This document shows, in pieces, positions 1 to 7,338 of a stretch of DNA of 64,000 bases. The translations under genes were made by a program, and so were the position numbers. How positions within the stretch are numbered: the stretch's first letter is position 1; each line of letters begins with the position of its first letter. This DNA is from Desertivirga xinjiangensis (GTDB taxonomy: Bacteria; Bacteroidota; Bacteroidia; Sphingobacteriales; Sphingobacteriaceae). Below the pieces are notes generated by a model. It was not told where the DNA came from and ran no database searches. It saw only the letters and a list, made by a program, of their open reading frames with translations. Location of the stretch: contig NZ_JAFMZP010000004.1 of the NCBI RefSeq assembly GCF_024436435.1, positions 310,001 to 374,000 on the forward strand. Reading direction: 5' to 3'.

Positions 1-1019
1 ACCTGAATGAATATTTAAAAGAACATGGGGTAGAGGTTATCGATACTGACTTAGGCGAGCGTATTGTGCAGCTGGCTGAAGAACCACCAAGTCATATTGT
101 ACTGCCCTGTATCCATAAGAAGAAAGAAGAGATCGGGGAGTTGTTCCATACGCATTTGGGTACAGCTGCGGGTGAGTCTGATCCCCAGGTACTGACCGAG
201 GCTGCCCGTCAGCACCTTCGCGAGTCTTTTTTAACGCGTCGCCTGGCGCTAACGGGTGTAAACTTCGCAGTAGCCGAAACGGGTGAGTTTGTGGTGTGTA
301 CCAATGAGGGAAATGCGGATATGGGGTCCCACCTGGCGGATGTACATATCGCCAGTATGGGTATAGAGAAGATCATTCCGCGGAGGAAGGACCTGGGATT
401 TTTCCTGCGCCTGCTGGCCAGGAGCGCTACCGGTCAGCCTATTACTACCTATTCAAGTCACTTCAGGAAACCAAGAGCGGGCCAGGAGATGCATATCATC
501 CTGGTAGATAACGGCCGGACGGTTCAGCTGGGTCGTGAAGATTTTCGCAACTCGCTGAAATGCATCCGCTGCGGGGCCTGCATGAACACCTGTCCGGTTT
601 ACCGGCGCAGCGGTGGGCATAGCTATCATAATGCTATAGCGGGCCCTATCGGATCGATCCTGGCTCCGAACCTGGATATGAAAGCTTATGCGGATCTTCC
701 CTTTGCTTCGACCCTTTGCGGCTCCTGCAGCAATGTTTGCCCGGTGAAGATCGATATTCATGACCAGCTGTATAAATGGCGGCAGGTTCTGGTAAAAGAA
801 GGGCATGTGAGTCCGGTTAAAGCCATGGGAATGAAAGCGATGGCCTTCACCTTTGCCATGCCGAGGTTCTTTGCTTTTGCAGGTAAAGCAGGCCGTGTGG
901 TGATGAAATACCTGCCCTTTGTGGTAAGCAATAAGCTGAATCCCTGGTATAAGGAGCGGGAGATGCCTAAGCCACCGAAGGAATCGTTCAGGGAGTGGTA
1001 CAAGAGGGAGAGAAGATAG
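1..1019 (+). CDS. lutB: LutB-type lactate utilization iron-sulfur protein, 5' truncated
   Basis: This is the C-terminal part of a LutB/YkgF family protein, a subunit of the LutABC complex that oxidises L-lactate to pyruvate. The reading frame is open from base 3, so the true start lies before the window; about 338 codons are visible of a family that is usually near 460 residues. The visible part holds the end of the LUD domain and two ferredoxin-like 4Fe-4S clusters: the first is CIRCGACMNTCP (bases about 561-596) and the second CGSCSNVCP (about 716-742). The hydrophobic and basic tail after the clusters is typical of the family. lutC follows 82 bp downstream on the same strand, and lutA is expected upstream outside the window. 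The assignment is strong; lactate as the substrate is inferred from the family. Confidence 0.93.
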   Translation, partial: LNEYLKEHGVEVIDTDLGERIVQLAEEPPSHIVLPCIHKKKEEIGELFHTHLGTAAGESDPQVLTEAARQHLRESFLTRRLALTGVNFAVAETGEFVVCTNEGNADMGSHLADVHIASMGIEKIIPRRKDLGFFLRLLARSATGQPITTYSSHFRKPRAGQEMHIILVDNGRTVQLGREDFRNSLKCIRCGACMNTCPVYRRSGGHSYHNAIAGPIGSILAPNLDMKAYADLPFASTLCGSCSNVCPVKIDIHDQLYKWRQVLVKEGHVSPVKAMGMKAMAFTFAMPRFFAFAGKAGRVVMKYLPFVVSNKLNPWYKEREMPKPPKESFREWYKRERR

Positions 1020-1029
1020 GTTTTAAGTA

Positions 1030-1080
1030 GTAAGTTATAAATTATAGGTTCAGGATGCAGACTTACAGCATATAACTTAC
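1030..1080. repeat. inverted repeat between lutB and lutC
   Basis: Two perfectly complementary 10-base arms, gtaagttata at 1030-1039 and tataacttac at 1071-1080, are separated by 31 bases. The surrounding sequence is full of variants of taagttata. It may form a weak intra-operon hairpin affecting the lutB/lutC ratio, or be a copy of a dispersed AT-rich intergenic repeat. The function is not known. Confidence 0.5.
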
Positions 1081-1101
1081 AACTTATATAATGTTTATAA
1101 A

Positions 1102-1683
1102 ATGAGTAGCCGAGAAAAAATATTAGCTGCGGTGAGAGCCAATAAGCCGGATCTGCAGCCTTTGCCTGATGTGATTATTCCGGTACGGGAGGAAGGATTG
1201 ATCGAAGAATACAGGCGGGTGGCCGAAGGAATAGGAGCTAAGGTGTATGAAGTAGGGGGGATTGCTGAAGTGAAGGAATTACTAGCCGCTTCGTTTGAGC
1301 CGTCTCAGCGGATAGTGAGTCCGCTGGAGGACTTTGCCGATATGGCCGAAGGGATTGAAGCGGGTATAGATCCGCATTCTTTTGCCGATGTGGAACTGGC
1401 TATTGTCAGGGCAGAAATAGGAGTTTCAGAAAACAGTGCCTTGTGGGTACCCGAAGGCAATGTCTCCCAGCGGGTAATTCCGTTTATCTGCCAGCACCTG
1501 GCAATTCTGATAAACCGGGAGCGGATCGTGCCAACGCTGCAGCAAGCCTACAGCCTGATCGGTGAAATTAACTATGGTTACGGGGTATTTATTGCCGGCC
1601 CTTCCAAAACTGCAGATATTGAACAGTCGCTGGTATTGGGAGCACATGGTCCCAGAAGTTTGCGGGTGTTTATTGTAGGATAA
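1102..1683 (+). CDS. lutC: LutC/YkgG-type lactate utilization protein
   Basis: A 193-residue single LUD-domain protein, the third subunit of the LutABC L-lactate oxidation system, cytoplasmic. The length fits LutC, and the sequence shows the LUD fold signature with an ENSALWVPEG-type segment near residues 111-120 and the C-terminal HGPRSL motif near residues 180-185, seen in LutC/YkgG proteins. It starts at an ATG 82 bp after lutB and is probably cotranscribed with it. There are no iron-sulfur cysteines, as expected for this subunit. Followed by 117 bp of AT-rich DNA before fucP. Confidence 0.9.
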   Translation: MSSREKILAAVRANKPDLQPLPDVIIPVREEGLIEEYRRVAEGIGAKVYEVGGIAEVKELLAASFEPSQRIVSPLEDFADMAEGIEAGIDPHSFADVELAIVRAEIGVSENSALWVPEGNVSQRVIPFICQHLAILINRERIVPTLQQAYSLIGEINYGYGVFIAGPSKTADIEQSLVLGAHGPRSLRVFIVG

Positions 1684-1800
1684 CTTGCGGGCGGGAGGGA
1701 TAATATTGTTTATTATTAGAGCAATTAAATAGAATTTTTGGCTCATTTTTTTCCCCAGTTTTGACTCCTATAACTAACTAAACAAAATTTCTAAGCGCAT

Positions 1801-3069
1801 ATGGATAAGCGAAACAAATATTTATTTCCTTTAATACTAATAACGGTGCTATTCTTTTTATGGGGCTTCGCACACAACTTAAATCCAATTCTTATACCCC
1901 ATCTAAAGAAGGCCTGCCAGTTAAATGATCTTGAATCATCGCTTATTGACTCAGCCTTTTTTATAGCTTATTTTTTAATGGCGCTTCCTGCCGGGTATTT
2001 TATGAAAAAGTACGGCTATAAAGGCGGGATAATTTTAGGCCTGATCCTTTTTGCTACGGGCGCGTTTTTGTTTTATCCTGCAGCATCTTTGAGAGATTTC
2101 GGTTTCTTTTTGTTCGCATTATTTGTTATTGCAAGCGGCCTGACGTTCCTGGAAACTGCGGCTAATCCTTATATGAATGAGTTGGGGGACCCTGCAACAG
2201 CAACCCAACGTTTAAACTTTGCGCAGTCTTTCAACGGCCTGGCCGCCACATTGGCTCCTTTAATAGGAGGAAACCTTATTTTATCTGGAAAGACATTAAC
2301 TGAGGCGGAAAAAGCGCAGATGACAGCGGGCCAGTTGGATGCTTATCTGAATGTAGAAGCTTCTGCTGTTAAGGTTCCTTATCTGGTAATAGGTATAATC
2401 GTATTATTGGTCGCTATATTACTATGGAGAGCAAAGCTACCGGAAATTGTAGAAGAGGAAGATTCGGCGCTTGAGGTAAAGGGATCTATCTTTAAGGAAA
2501 GAAATCTGGTTTTCGGAGTAGTAGCTCTGTTTTTTTACGTTGGCGCACAGGTAGGTATAGCGAGCTTCTTTATCCGGTATTCACATTATGTTGCCGGAAT
2601 TGAAGAAAAGACTGCCGCTTACTTGTTGTCGGCGGCACTGTTCGGTTTTATGATCGGGAGATTTGTTGGTACATTCCTGATGAAATATATTGCACCACAT
2701 GTGCTGTTAGCGGTATATAGCATTATCAGTGTTGTCTTGCTGTTTGTGGTGGTATTAGCTACAGGACAGGCAGGGATTTATGCTTTGGTCGGTATCCAGT
2801 TCTTTATGTCTATAATGTTCCCAACCATATTTTCTCTGGGAATCAGGGGGTTGGGAACGAAACGGAAACAAGGTTCATCATTGCTAATAATGGCTATTGT
2901 TGGCGGGGCTATCTTGCCAGTGATAATGGGCCGCGTCTCTGATGCCAACGAGGGAAATATTCAACTAGCCTACATTGTTCCGGTTATTTGTTTCGTAATT
3001 ATTTTCTTTTTTGCTTTATACCAGACAAGAGTAAAAGCTGAGATGGAAAAAGTTCAAATATCCCATTAA
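1801..3069 (+). CDS. fucP: FucP-type L-fucose:H+ symporter (MFS)
   Basis: A 422-residue inner-membrane transporter with about 12 hydrophobic segments, belonging to the fucose/glucose-galactose branch of the major facilitator superfamily. The N-terminus has the LFFLWGFAHNLNPILIPHLK block that marks FucP (residues 17-36), then the loop between helices 2 and 3 (YFMKKYGYKGG) and the family-typical AANPYMNELG near residue 120. It would import L-fucose or a related deoxysugar with a proton. The next gene, a rhamnose-type mutarotase, begins one base after its stop, so the two form an operon for deoxysugar uptake and anomer conversion. Substrate specificity cannot be read from sequence alone. Confidence 0.87.
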   Translation: MDKRNKYLFPLILITVLFFLWGFAHNLNPILIPHLKKACQLNDLESSLIDSAFFIAYFLMALPAGYFMKKYGYKGGIILGLILFATGAFLFYPAASLRDFGFFLFALFVIASGLTFLETAANPYMNELGDPATATQRLNFAQSFNGLAATLAPLIGGNLILSGKTLTEAEKAQMTAGQLDAYLNVEASAVKVPYLVIGIIVLLVAILLWRAKLPEIVEEEDSALEVKGSIFKERNLVFGVVALFFYVGAQVGIASFFIRYSHYVAGIEEKTAAYLLSAALFGFMIGRFVGTFLMKYIAPHVLLAVYSIISVVLLFVVVLATGQAGIYALVGIQFFMSIMFPTIFSLGIRGLGTKRKQGSSLLIMAIVGGAILPVIMGRVSDANEGNIQLAYIVPVICFVIIFFFALYQTRVKAEMEKVQISH

Positions 3070-3070
3070 A

Positions 3071-3406
3071 ATGAAGAAATATTGTTTTGCACTGGATTTG
3101 AAAGATGATCCGCAGCTAATGCAAGAATATGTTGAGATGCATCAAAACGTATGGCCGGAAATAAAGAAAAGTATCAGAGATTCCGGGATTTTGGATATGG
3201 AAATCTATAAGGTGTCTAATCGTCTATTCATGGTGATGGAAGTTGAGGATGGTTATTCATTCGAATCGAAGGCCGAAAATGATGCATCAAACCCAAAAGT
3301 TCAGGACTGGGAACAATTAATGTGGAAATATCAGCAAGCTTTGCCTGGAGCCAGAGAAGGTGAAAAGTGGATGCTAATGGAAAATATATTTAAATTAAAT
3401 GGATGA
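3071..3406 (+). CDS. L-rhamnose mutarotase-like protein (RhaM/DUF718 family)
   Basis: A 111-residue dimeric alpha/beta-barrel protein of the RhaM family, which interconverts the alpha and beta anomers of L-rhamnose or related deoxysugars. Family marks are the N-terminal FALDLKDD strand, EYVEMHQNVWPEI with the catalytic-region His (residues 19-31), IYKVSNRLFMVMEV and the WEQLMWKYQQALP helix. The length is typical. It is tightly coupled to the fucP-type permease, so L-fucose may be the real substrate; fucose and rhamnose mutarotases are not easily separated by sequence. The stop codon overlaps the start of a decayed frame downstream. Confidence 0.85.
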   Translation: MKKYCFALDLKDDPQLMQEYVEMHQNVWPEIKKSIRDSGILDMEIYKVSNRLFMVMEVEDGYSFESKAENDASNPKVQDWEQLMWKYQQALPGAREGEKWMLMENIFKLNG

Positions 3407-3441
3407 TGTTTAGAGGATTCGAGATTTTACATTATTGCTGA

Positions 3442-3567
3442 ACTCCGGACAATTCAGACTACATAGACCAAGTGATTGAGAAGATATACGATAGCATGGA
3501 GCCTCTTGGGTGTAAGACCGAGGGGCTTTTGTTGTTTGATGGAAGGGAGTATTTTAGCGTCTCATGA
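3442..3567 (+). pseudogene. possible fragment of a decayed gene
   Basis: An open stretch of 41 codons lies between an in-frame TGA (3439-3441) and a TGA (3565-3567). It has protein-like composition, including the segment KTEGLLLFDGREYF. An ATG at 3406 in the same frame overlaps the stop of the mutarotase gene, so a former gene may have begun there and been broken by the TGA. I do not recognise the family. The rest of 3568-3738 is AT-rich with no usable frame. Confidence 0.3.
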
Positions 3568-3738
3568 TTGTTGGTTCATGAAATGAAAGGTAATGAGATA
3601 CAGATTTAGAAACGAGGCTTTCTTAACATTGTTTCTATTCCATATCGTGCGAAGGTGAATATTATATATTTTAGAAGATCATTGGTGAACCGGTATTGAA
3701 TGCGTTGCAGATAATAAAACTTACTAACAGATATAATT

Positions 3739-4087
3739 ATGAAACTAAAAGTAGGCCCTGATTAGTGCCATCACCTGATTAAGATGTAACCCTTCAACAG
3801 GCGGATATGATGAATGGCCGGTTAACATAACTGATGCTGTAGCCGCATTCAAAGAGACGGATGTGTTTCAAAAACAATTCAATGGTTCGGTTCCCTCAAT
3901 ATTCGTTTCCCTGTCAGGTGATGGAGAGCTTGTTGACAACCAGGGTACTTCGACAGGATCACGTGCGGTACAGTTATATAACGGACGGGCAATTATCCGG
4001 GTGAAAACGCGTAATGGAAGGAGCAATGTAGCTGCCAGTATTCCAGAAATGACATCCACTATCCCATCAATATTTATAAATCTATAA
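3739..4087 (+). pseudogene. remnant of a lipoprotein, possibly fused to a GH2-like C-terminus
   Basis: An ATG at 3739 begins a signal-peptide-like sequence (MKLK). After a one-base frame change it continues as ALISAIT, a TGA, then LRCNPSTGGYDEW, which looks like a broken lipoprotein signal with its Cys. The frame then stays open to 4087 through VSLSGDGELVDNQG and SRAVQLYNGRAIIRV, a beta-sandwich that resembles the C-terminal domain of GH2-type beta-galactosidases. Total length is far below any such enzyme, so I read it as the leftover ends of a gene that lost its middle. A shorter frame from a GTG at 3863 is open but is probably not a real gene. The GH2 likeness is my inference. Confidence 0.55.
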
Positions 4088-4100
4088 GAAATCAATTATT

Positions 4101-5267
4101 ATGAAATATTCTTTAGGCCTGATATTAGTTCTTCTCAATATCAATACAATTTATGGACAGAAAATTAATGTTAAGAGAGAGTTTAAATTTGCTGAAGAGC
4201 AGGTAAATTATATGCTGAGCGAGATTGAAAGGGCGGATGTAAAGCCTGGCCAGGTTTCTCCCCGGACCTTTGAAAACGGCAAGCTAAAGCTTGTGGTTTC
4301 TAAGGATTGGACCAGCGGTTTTTTTCCAGGCGTTTTATGGTATTTATACGAATACACGGGCGATGCCAAATGGCTGACGCAGGCAAAGAAGTTCACTGCA
4401 AAACTCGAGAAAGAGCAATTTAATAAGGGCACGCACGACCTGGGTTTTATGATCTATTGCAGTTACGGAAATGGTTTCCGCTTAACCAAGGATGAAAACT
4501 ATAAGGAGGTGATCATTCAGGCAGCTAAATCACTTTCAACCCGTTTCAGTCCTCAAACAGGCGTAATTCGTTCATGGGATCATCATAAAGACGTATGGCA
4601 ATTTCCCGTCATTATCGACAATATGATGAACCTGGAGTTGCTTTTCGAGGCCACAAAACTTACCGGAGATTCTTCCTTTTATAAAATTGCGGTAACACAT
4701 GCAAACAATACTATAAAAAACCATTTCAGAAGCGATAACAGCTCTTACCATGTGGTGGATTATAACCCCGAAAATGGTTCTGTTAATAAAAAGATGACGC
4801 ATCAGGGTTATGCCGATGAATCTGCCTGGGCGAGAGGACAAGCCTGGGCCCTTTATGGTTTTACCTTATGTTTCCGGGAAACGGGCAACAGAGCTTATTT
4901 AAACCAGGCAAATAAGATTGCCTCGTTTATATTAAATCATCCAAATCTGCCTAAAGACCTTGTGCCTTATTGGGACTTCAATGCTCCGGGTATACCTGCT
5001 GAACCGAGGGATGCGTCTGCTGCGGCAATCATAGCTTCGGCATTGTACGAACTGGCAGGTTATTCGAATTCAGACATGTATAAAAAGAAGGCAGGTACTA
5101 TCCTTCGAAGTCTGAGTAAAGGGTATCATTCGCCTGCAAAGAAAAATGGTGGTTTCATATTGATACATAGCACTGGTCACAAGCCAGCTAAAAGCGAAAT
5201 TGATGTGCCCCTTGCCTATGCGGATTATTATTACCTGGAGGCTTTATTGAGAAGTAACCGAAAATAG
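4101..5267 (+). CDS. GH88 unsaturated glucuronyl hydrolase
   Basis: A 388-residue secreted or periplasmic enzyme with an N-terminal signal peptide ending near YGQ (residue 20) and an alpha6/alpha6-barrel. Family 88 enzymes hydrate the double bond of 4,5-unsaturated uronic acids left by polysaccharide lyases. The two expected catalytic Asp residues are visible: D113 in HDLGFM and D173 in IIDNMMNLE. Aromatic-rich WTSGFFPGVLWYLY (near 70) and ESAWARGQAW (near 245) are typical sugar-site segments. It begins 13 bp after the decayed remnant and ends at a strong hairpin. With the pectate lyase elsewhere in the window, a role on unsaturated pectin oligosaccharides is plausible; GH105 is the alternative, but the HDLGFM motif favours GH88. 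Confidence 0.87.
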   Translation: MKYSLGLILVLLNINTIYGQKINVKREFKFAEEQVNYMLSEIERADVKPGQVSPRTFENGKLKLVVSKDWTSGFFPGVLWYLYEYTGDAKWLTQAKKFTAKLEKEQFNKGTHDLGFMIYCSYGNGFRLTKDENYKEVIIQAAKSLSTRFSPQTGVIRSWDHHKDVWQFPVIIDNMMNLELLFEATKLTGDSSFYKIAVTHANNTIKNHFRSDNSSYHVVDYNPENGSVNKKMTHQGYADESAWARGQAWALYGFTLCFRETGNRAYLNQANKIASFILNHPNLPKDLVPYWDFNAPGIPAEPRDASAAAIIASALYELAGYSNSDMYKKKAGTILRSLSKGYHSPAKKNGGFILIHSTGHKPAKSEIDVPLAYADYYYLEALLRSNRK

Positions 5268-5290
5268 CGTAGATTGCTTCATGGCGGATG

Positions 5291-5330
5291 GCTTCATGTA
5301 TGCGTAATGCCAAATGCGCATACATGAAGC
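5291..5330 (+). terminator. hairpin after the GH88 gene
   Basis: A perfect 14-bp stem (5291-5304 with 5317-5330, arm gcttcatgtatgcg) encloses a 12-base loop. It starts 23 bp after the GH88 stop. There is no strong T-run after it, so it may be an mRNA-stabilising end or a repeat rather than a classic intrinsic terminator. Confidence 0.7.
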
Positions 5331-5442
5331 TATTCTACTTTAAAGGCAAACAACGCTCTCCGGAACTCTATCAATTAGTATTTATCTAAACTATAAAAGC
5401 TTTTTTGTTGTAGTAATTGTGTTATAACAGTTTTTGCTGCAA

Positions 5443-5808
5443 ATGAAGAAAAAGATATTAATTATTGAGAAGGATGAGGATACACTCCAGATTATATCCC
5501 ATCTTCTTATCGAAGAGGGTTATCAGGTGAGTGCTTCGTCTTCTGAATTCGGAATATTTGAACTCATTCGTAAAGAGATGCCAGATGTTATACTACTGGA
5601 TATCTTAAAGCCTACAGTACAAGGTGCAGCATTAAATCGGGCAATCAGGGCAACAGAAGGTATCAACCGCATACCCATCTTGTCCTATTCGATGTATCTT
5701 AAATTCCATGGGACTGAAAGCGATGGAATTGAGGAAGAACAGAGTGTCCAACCGTTTAATTTGCTTGAATTACTAAATATTATCGAGCGACAGCAGAATG
5801 TAAGATGA
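5443..5808 (+). CDS. single-domain response regulator, atypical receiver
   Basis: A 121-residue receiver (CheY-like) domain with no output domain. I start at the ATG at 5443; a TTG three codons upstream is also in frame. The acidic pocket is E9 and D11, and the phospho-acceptor is D53 in VILLDIL. The switch position carries Ser (ILSYS, near 81-83). The Lys that precedes the Pro-Phe in nearly all receivers is Gln here (VQPF, Q103). Losing this Lys normally impairs phosphorylation-driven switching, so the protein may be a non-canonical receiver. No sensor kinase is adjacent. Confidence 0.8.
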   Translation: MKKKILIIEKDEDTLQIISHLLIEEGYQVSASSSEFGIFELIRKEMPDVILLDILKPTVQGAALNRAIRATEGINRIPILSYSMYLKFHGTESDGIEEEQSVQPFNLLELLNIIERQQNVR

Positions 5809-5874
5809 GCTGAAGACGGCTGAAGAGTCGAGGAAGAAGAGGGTTTGTTGCTTTTATAAATCAATGTTACAAAA

Positions 5875-5907
5875 AAAGGTCTTCAAACGGGGAGGATGAA
5901 GACCTTT
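5875..5907 (+). terminator. hairpin after the response regulator
   Basis: A perfect 11-bp stem (5875-5885 with 5897-5907, arm aaaggtcttca) has an 11-base loop with A-rich and T-rich flanks. It lies 67 bp after the response regulator stop. The remaining intergenic DNA to 6084 is AT-rich with no gene seen. Confidence 0.7.
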
Positions 5908-6084
5908 AAACTAACCAATTATAAACCACTACAAATATAAGAATGTTTGTTAATATGTCAAGGGTTTTTTGATAAAAATAAATTCATCTTAATAGAATCA
6001 TAAAAATGTTGTGAAAATCGCAATCTTAGTTCGCTAAGAGTGGTTTATTTAGTATAATTGTTTTTGCGAAATTAAAGGCATTAA

Positions 6085-6543
6085 ATGATACGACTAAAGC
6101 GTACATCGACCAAAGACCGGGATTTCCGGAATCTCATTGTGGAACTCGACACAGATCTGCAGAGCAGATACAAAGATGTAAAATATCAGTATAATGCCTA
6201 CACAGATGTAGATCACCTTAACACTGCCGTCATAGCTTATATTCAGGATATCGCGGTAGGATGTGGCTGTTTTAAAGAAATAGGTGAAAATACGGTGGAG
6301 ATTAAGCGGATGTTTGTGAATCCCTATTTCAGGGGGTTTGGTGTCGCATCGTCTATTATAGAGGAACTCCTGATTTGGGCTAGACAATTATATTACGAAG
6401 AGGCGGTGCTTGAAACCGGTAAAAAACAACCGGAATCTATCAAGCTCTATGCTAAGCACGGATTTACAATCATAGACAACTTCGGACCCTACATAGGAAT
6501 GGAAGAAAGCGTTTGCATGCGAATGGATCTAACAAACAAATAA
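6085..6543 (+). CDS. GNAT family N-acetyltransferase
   Basis: A 152-residue cytoplasmic acetyltransferase of the GCN5-related superfamily. The acetyl-CoA motif A is clear: VEIKRMFVNPYFRGFGVASSI near residues 71-91, with the R-G-x-G-x-A pyrophosphate loop, followed by LETGKKQPESIKLYAKHGF (motif B) near residues 112-130. The substrate cannot be told; small-molecule or amino-acid acetylation is common for this subgroup. It stands alone, and its TAA stop forms part of the following terminator hairpin. Confidence 0.85.
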   Translation: MIRLKRTSTKDRDFRNLIVELDTDLQSRYKDVKYQYNAYTDVDHLNTAVIAYIQDIAVGCGCFKEIGENTVEIKRMFVNPYFRGFGVASSIIEELLIWARQLYYEEAVLETGKKQPESIKLYAKHGFTIIDNFGPYIGMEESVCMRMDLTNK

Positions 6544-6568
6544 GTCCTGAAATTGATTTCAGGACTTA
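6541..6568 (+). terminator. intrinsic terminator overlapping the GNAT stop codon
   Basis: A perfect 12-bp stem (6541-6552, arm taagtcctgaaa, with 6557-6568) has a 4-base loop and is followed by a T-rich tract. The TAA stop of the acetyltransferase gene is the first three bases of the stem. Confidence 0.85.
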
Positions 6569-6633
6569 TTTGTTTAACTGAGGGAAAAGAACGAGTGTTA
6601 TAGGTAGAGTAGGGTATAATGATTCACTTTATG

Positions 6634-6792
6634 CTATGCAACTAAAAGATTTTGGTCGTTTGAGTTCAGCGTATTTACAAGTTGACTTTTTGCAGCTTTT
6701 ATTAAGCGGAGTTCATCGGCTAGTATACTTAAAAGTTGTTTGTCGAATTTTTCGCTGAGTTTAGTGATTTTAGTTTTAGCTTGACTTTTCAT
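6634..6792 (-). CDS. small hydrophilic protein, 52 residues
   Basis: An ATG at 6792 opens a 52-residue frame rich in Lys, Gln and Leu with an amphipathic helical look (LADELRLIKAAKSQ). An A-rich AAAAGAAACG stretch precedes the start. It lies 34 bp after the 68-residue minus-strand gene, so both may be one transcript. No family is recognised. It is supported only by open frame, composition and position. Confidence 0.4.
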   Translation of the reverse strand: MKSQAKTKITKLSEKFDKQLLSILADELRLIKAAKSQLVNTLNSNDQNLLVA

Positions 6793-6826
6793 AACGTTTC
6801 TTTTAGGTTGTATCTTAATTTTTTAA

Positions 6827-7033
6827 CTAGTCTTTTTCAGGTTCGTCTGGATTATCGCTAAGATTATTCTTTCTGCGTTCAGCTTCTTTTTTTTGTCTTA
6901 AAAGTTGCTCTAAATCCCGTTGATCATCCGCTTGTTCCGGATTTGAAGGGTTGTCCCAGTTTTTTTCCGGTACTGCTTCTTCGTTTTGCTCTTTTAGATC
7001 TTTCGGTAATTTTATTTTGTTTACGACTACCAT
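6827..7033 (-). CDS. small acidic, probably disordered protein, 68 residues
   Basis: A 68-residue frame starts at an ATG (7033) with a GGAAA ribosome-binding-like stretch just upstream. The protein is very hydrophilic (Asp, Glu, Lys, Asn, Pro) with a helical LEQLLRQKKEAERRK segment and an acidic NPDEPEKD tail, and it has no Cys, His or hydrophobic core, so it is probably disordered. It is divergent from the topoisomerase IV subunit B gene. Function unknown. Confidence 0.5.
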   Translation of the reverse strand: MVVVNKIKLPKDLKEQNEEAVPEKNWDNPSNPEQADDQRDLEQLLRQKKEAERRKNNLSDNPDEPEKD

Positions 7034-7338
7034 AATATTTCCAATCTGTTTTTATCTGTTCATATTCCATACCAGAATTGGTAAAAACGAGCGGTTGTTA
7101 AAAGAATATTTCTAATTTGTTTGAATATCAGTTTCTTATAACCGAGATTATTTACCAGGTGCTGTACGGATTATCATACAAACGATTTTTTTATTAGTCC
7201 AGGGTTTCCGAGATGTATGAAAAATAGTACGCAATCAGACAATTGTTGATGATTTGTTATTCTATCAAATGCGAAAATTTTTAGTTTTGTATAAGTTTGA
7301 TGTAGGATCAATCTTTATCTTTCCAAATCCGATAGAAT
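7034..7338. promoter_or_regulatory. divergent intergenic region upstream of parE
   Basis: This 305-bp AT-rich gap separates the divergent small gene and parE, so it should hold promoters in both directions. A match to the Bacteroidota -7 element, TAnnTTTG, lies at 7292-7299 (taagtttg), 39 bp before the parE ATG. No good -33 TTTG is found at the expected 19-bp distance, so the call is weak. Confidence 0.35.

Noticed and set aside
3439-3441. In-frame TGA read as selenocysteine
   Set aside because: The surrounding frame is a decayed fragment with further stops and no selenocysteine-type hairpin was seen.
3863-4087. A separate 74-residue gene from a GTG
   Set aside because: The same frame extends upstream to a broken lipoprotein-like start, so it reads as the end of a decayed gene.
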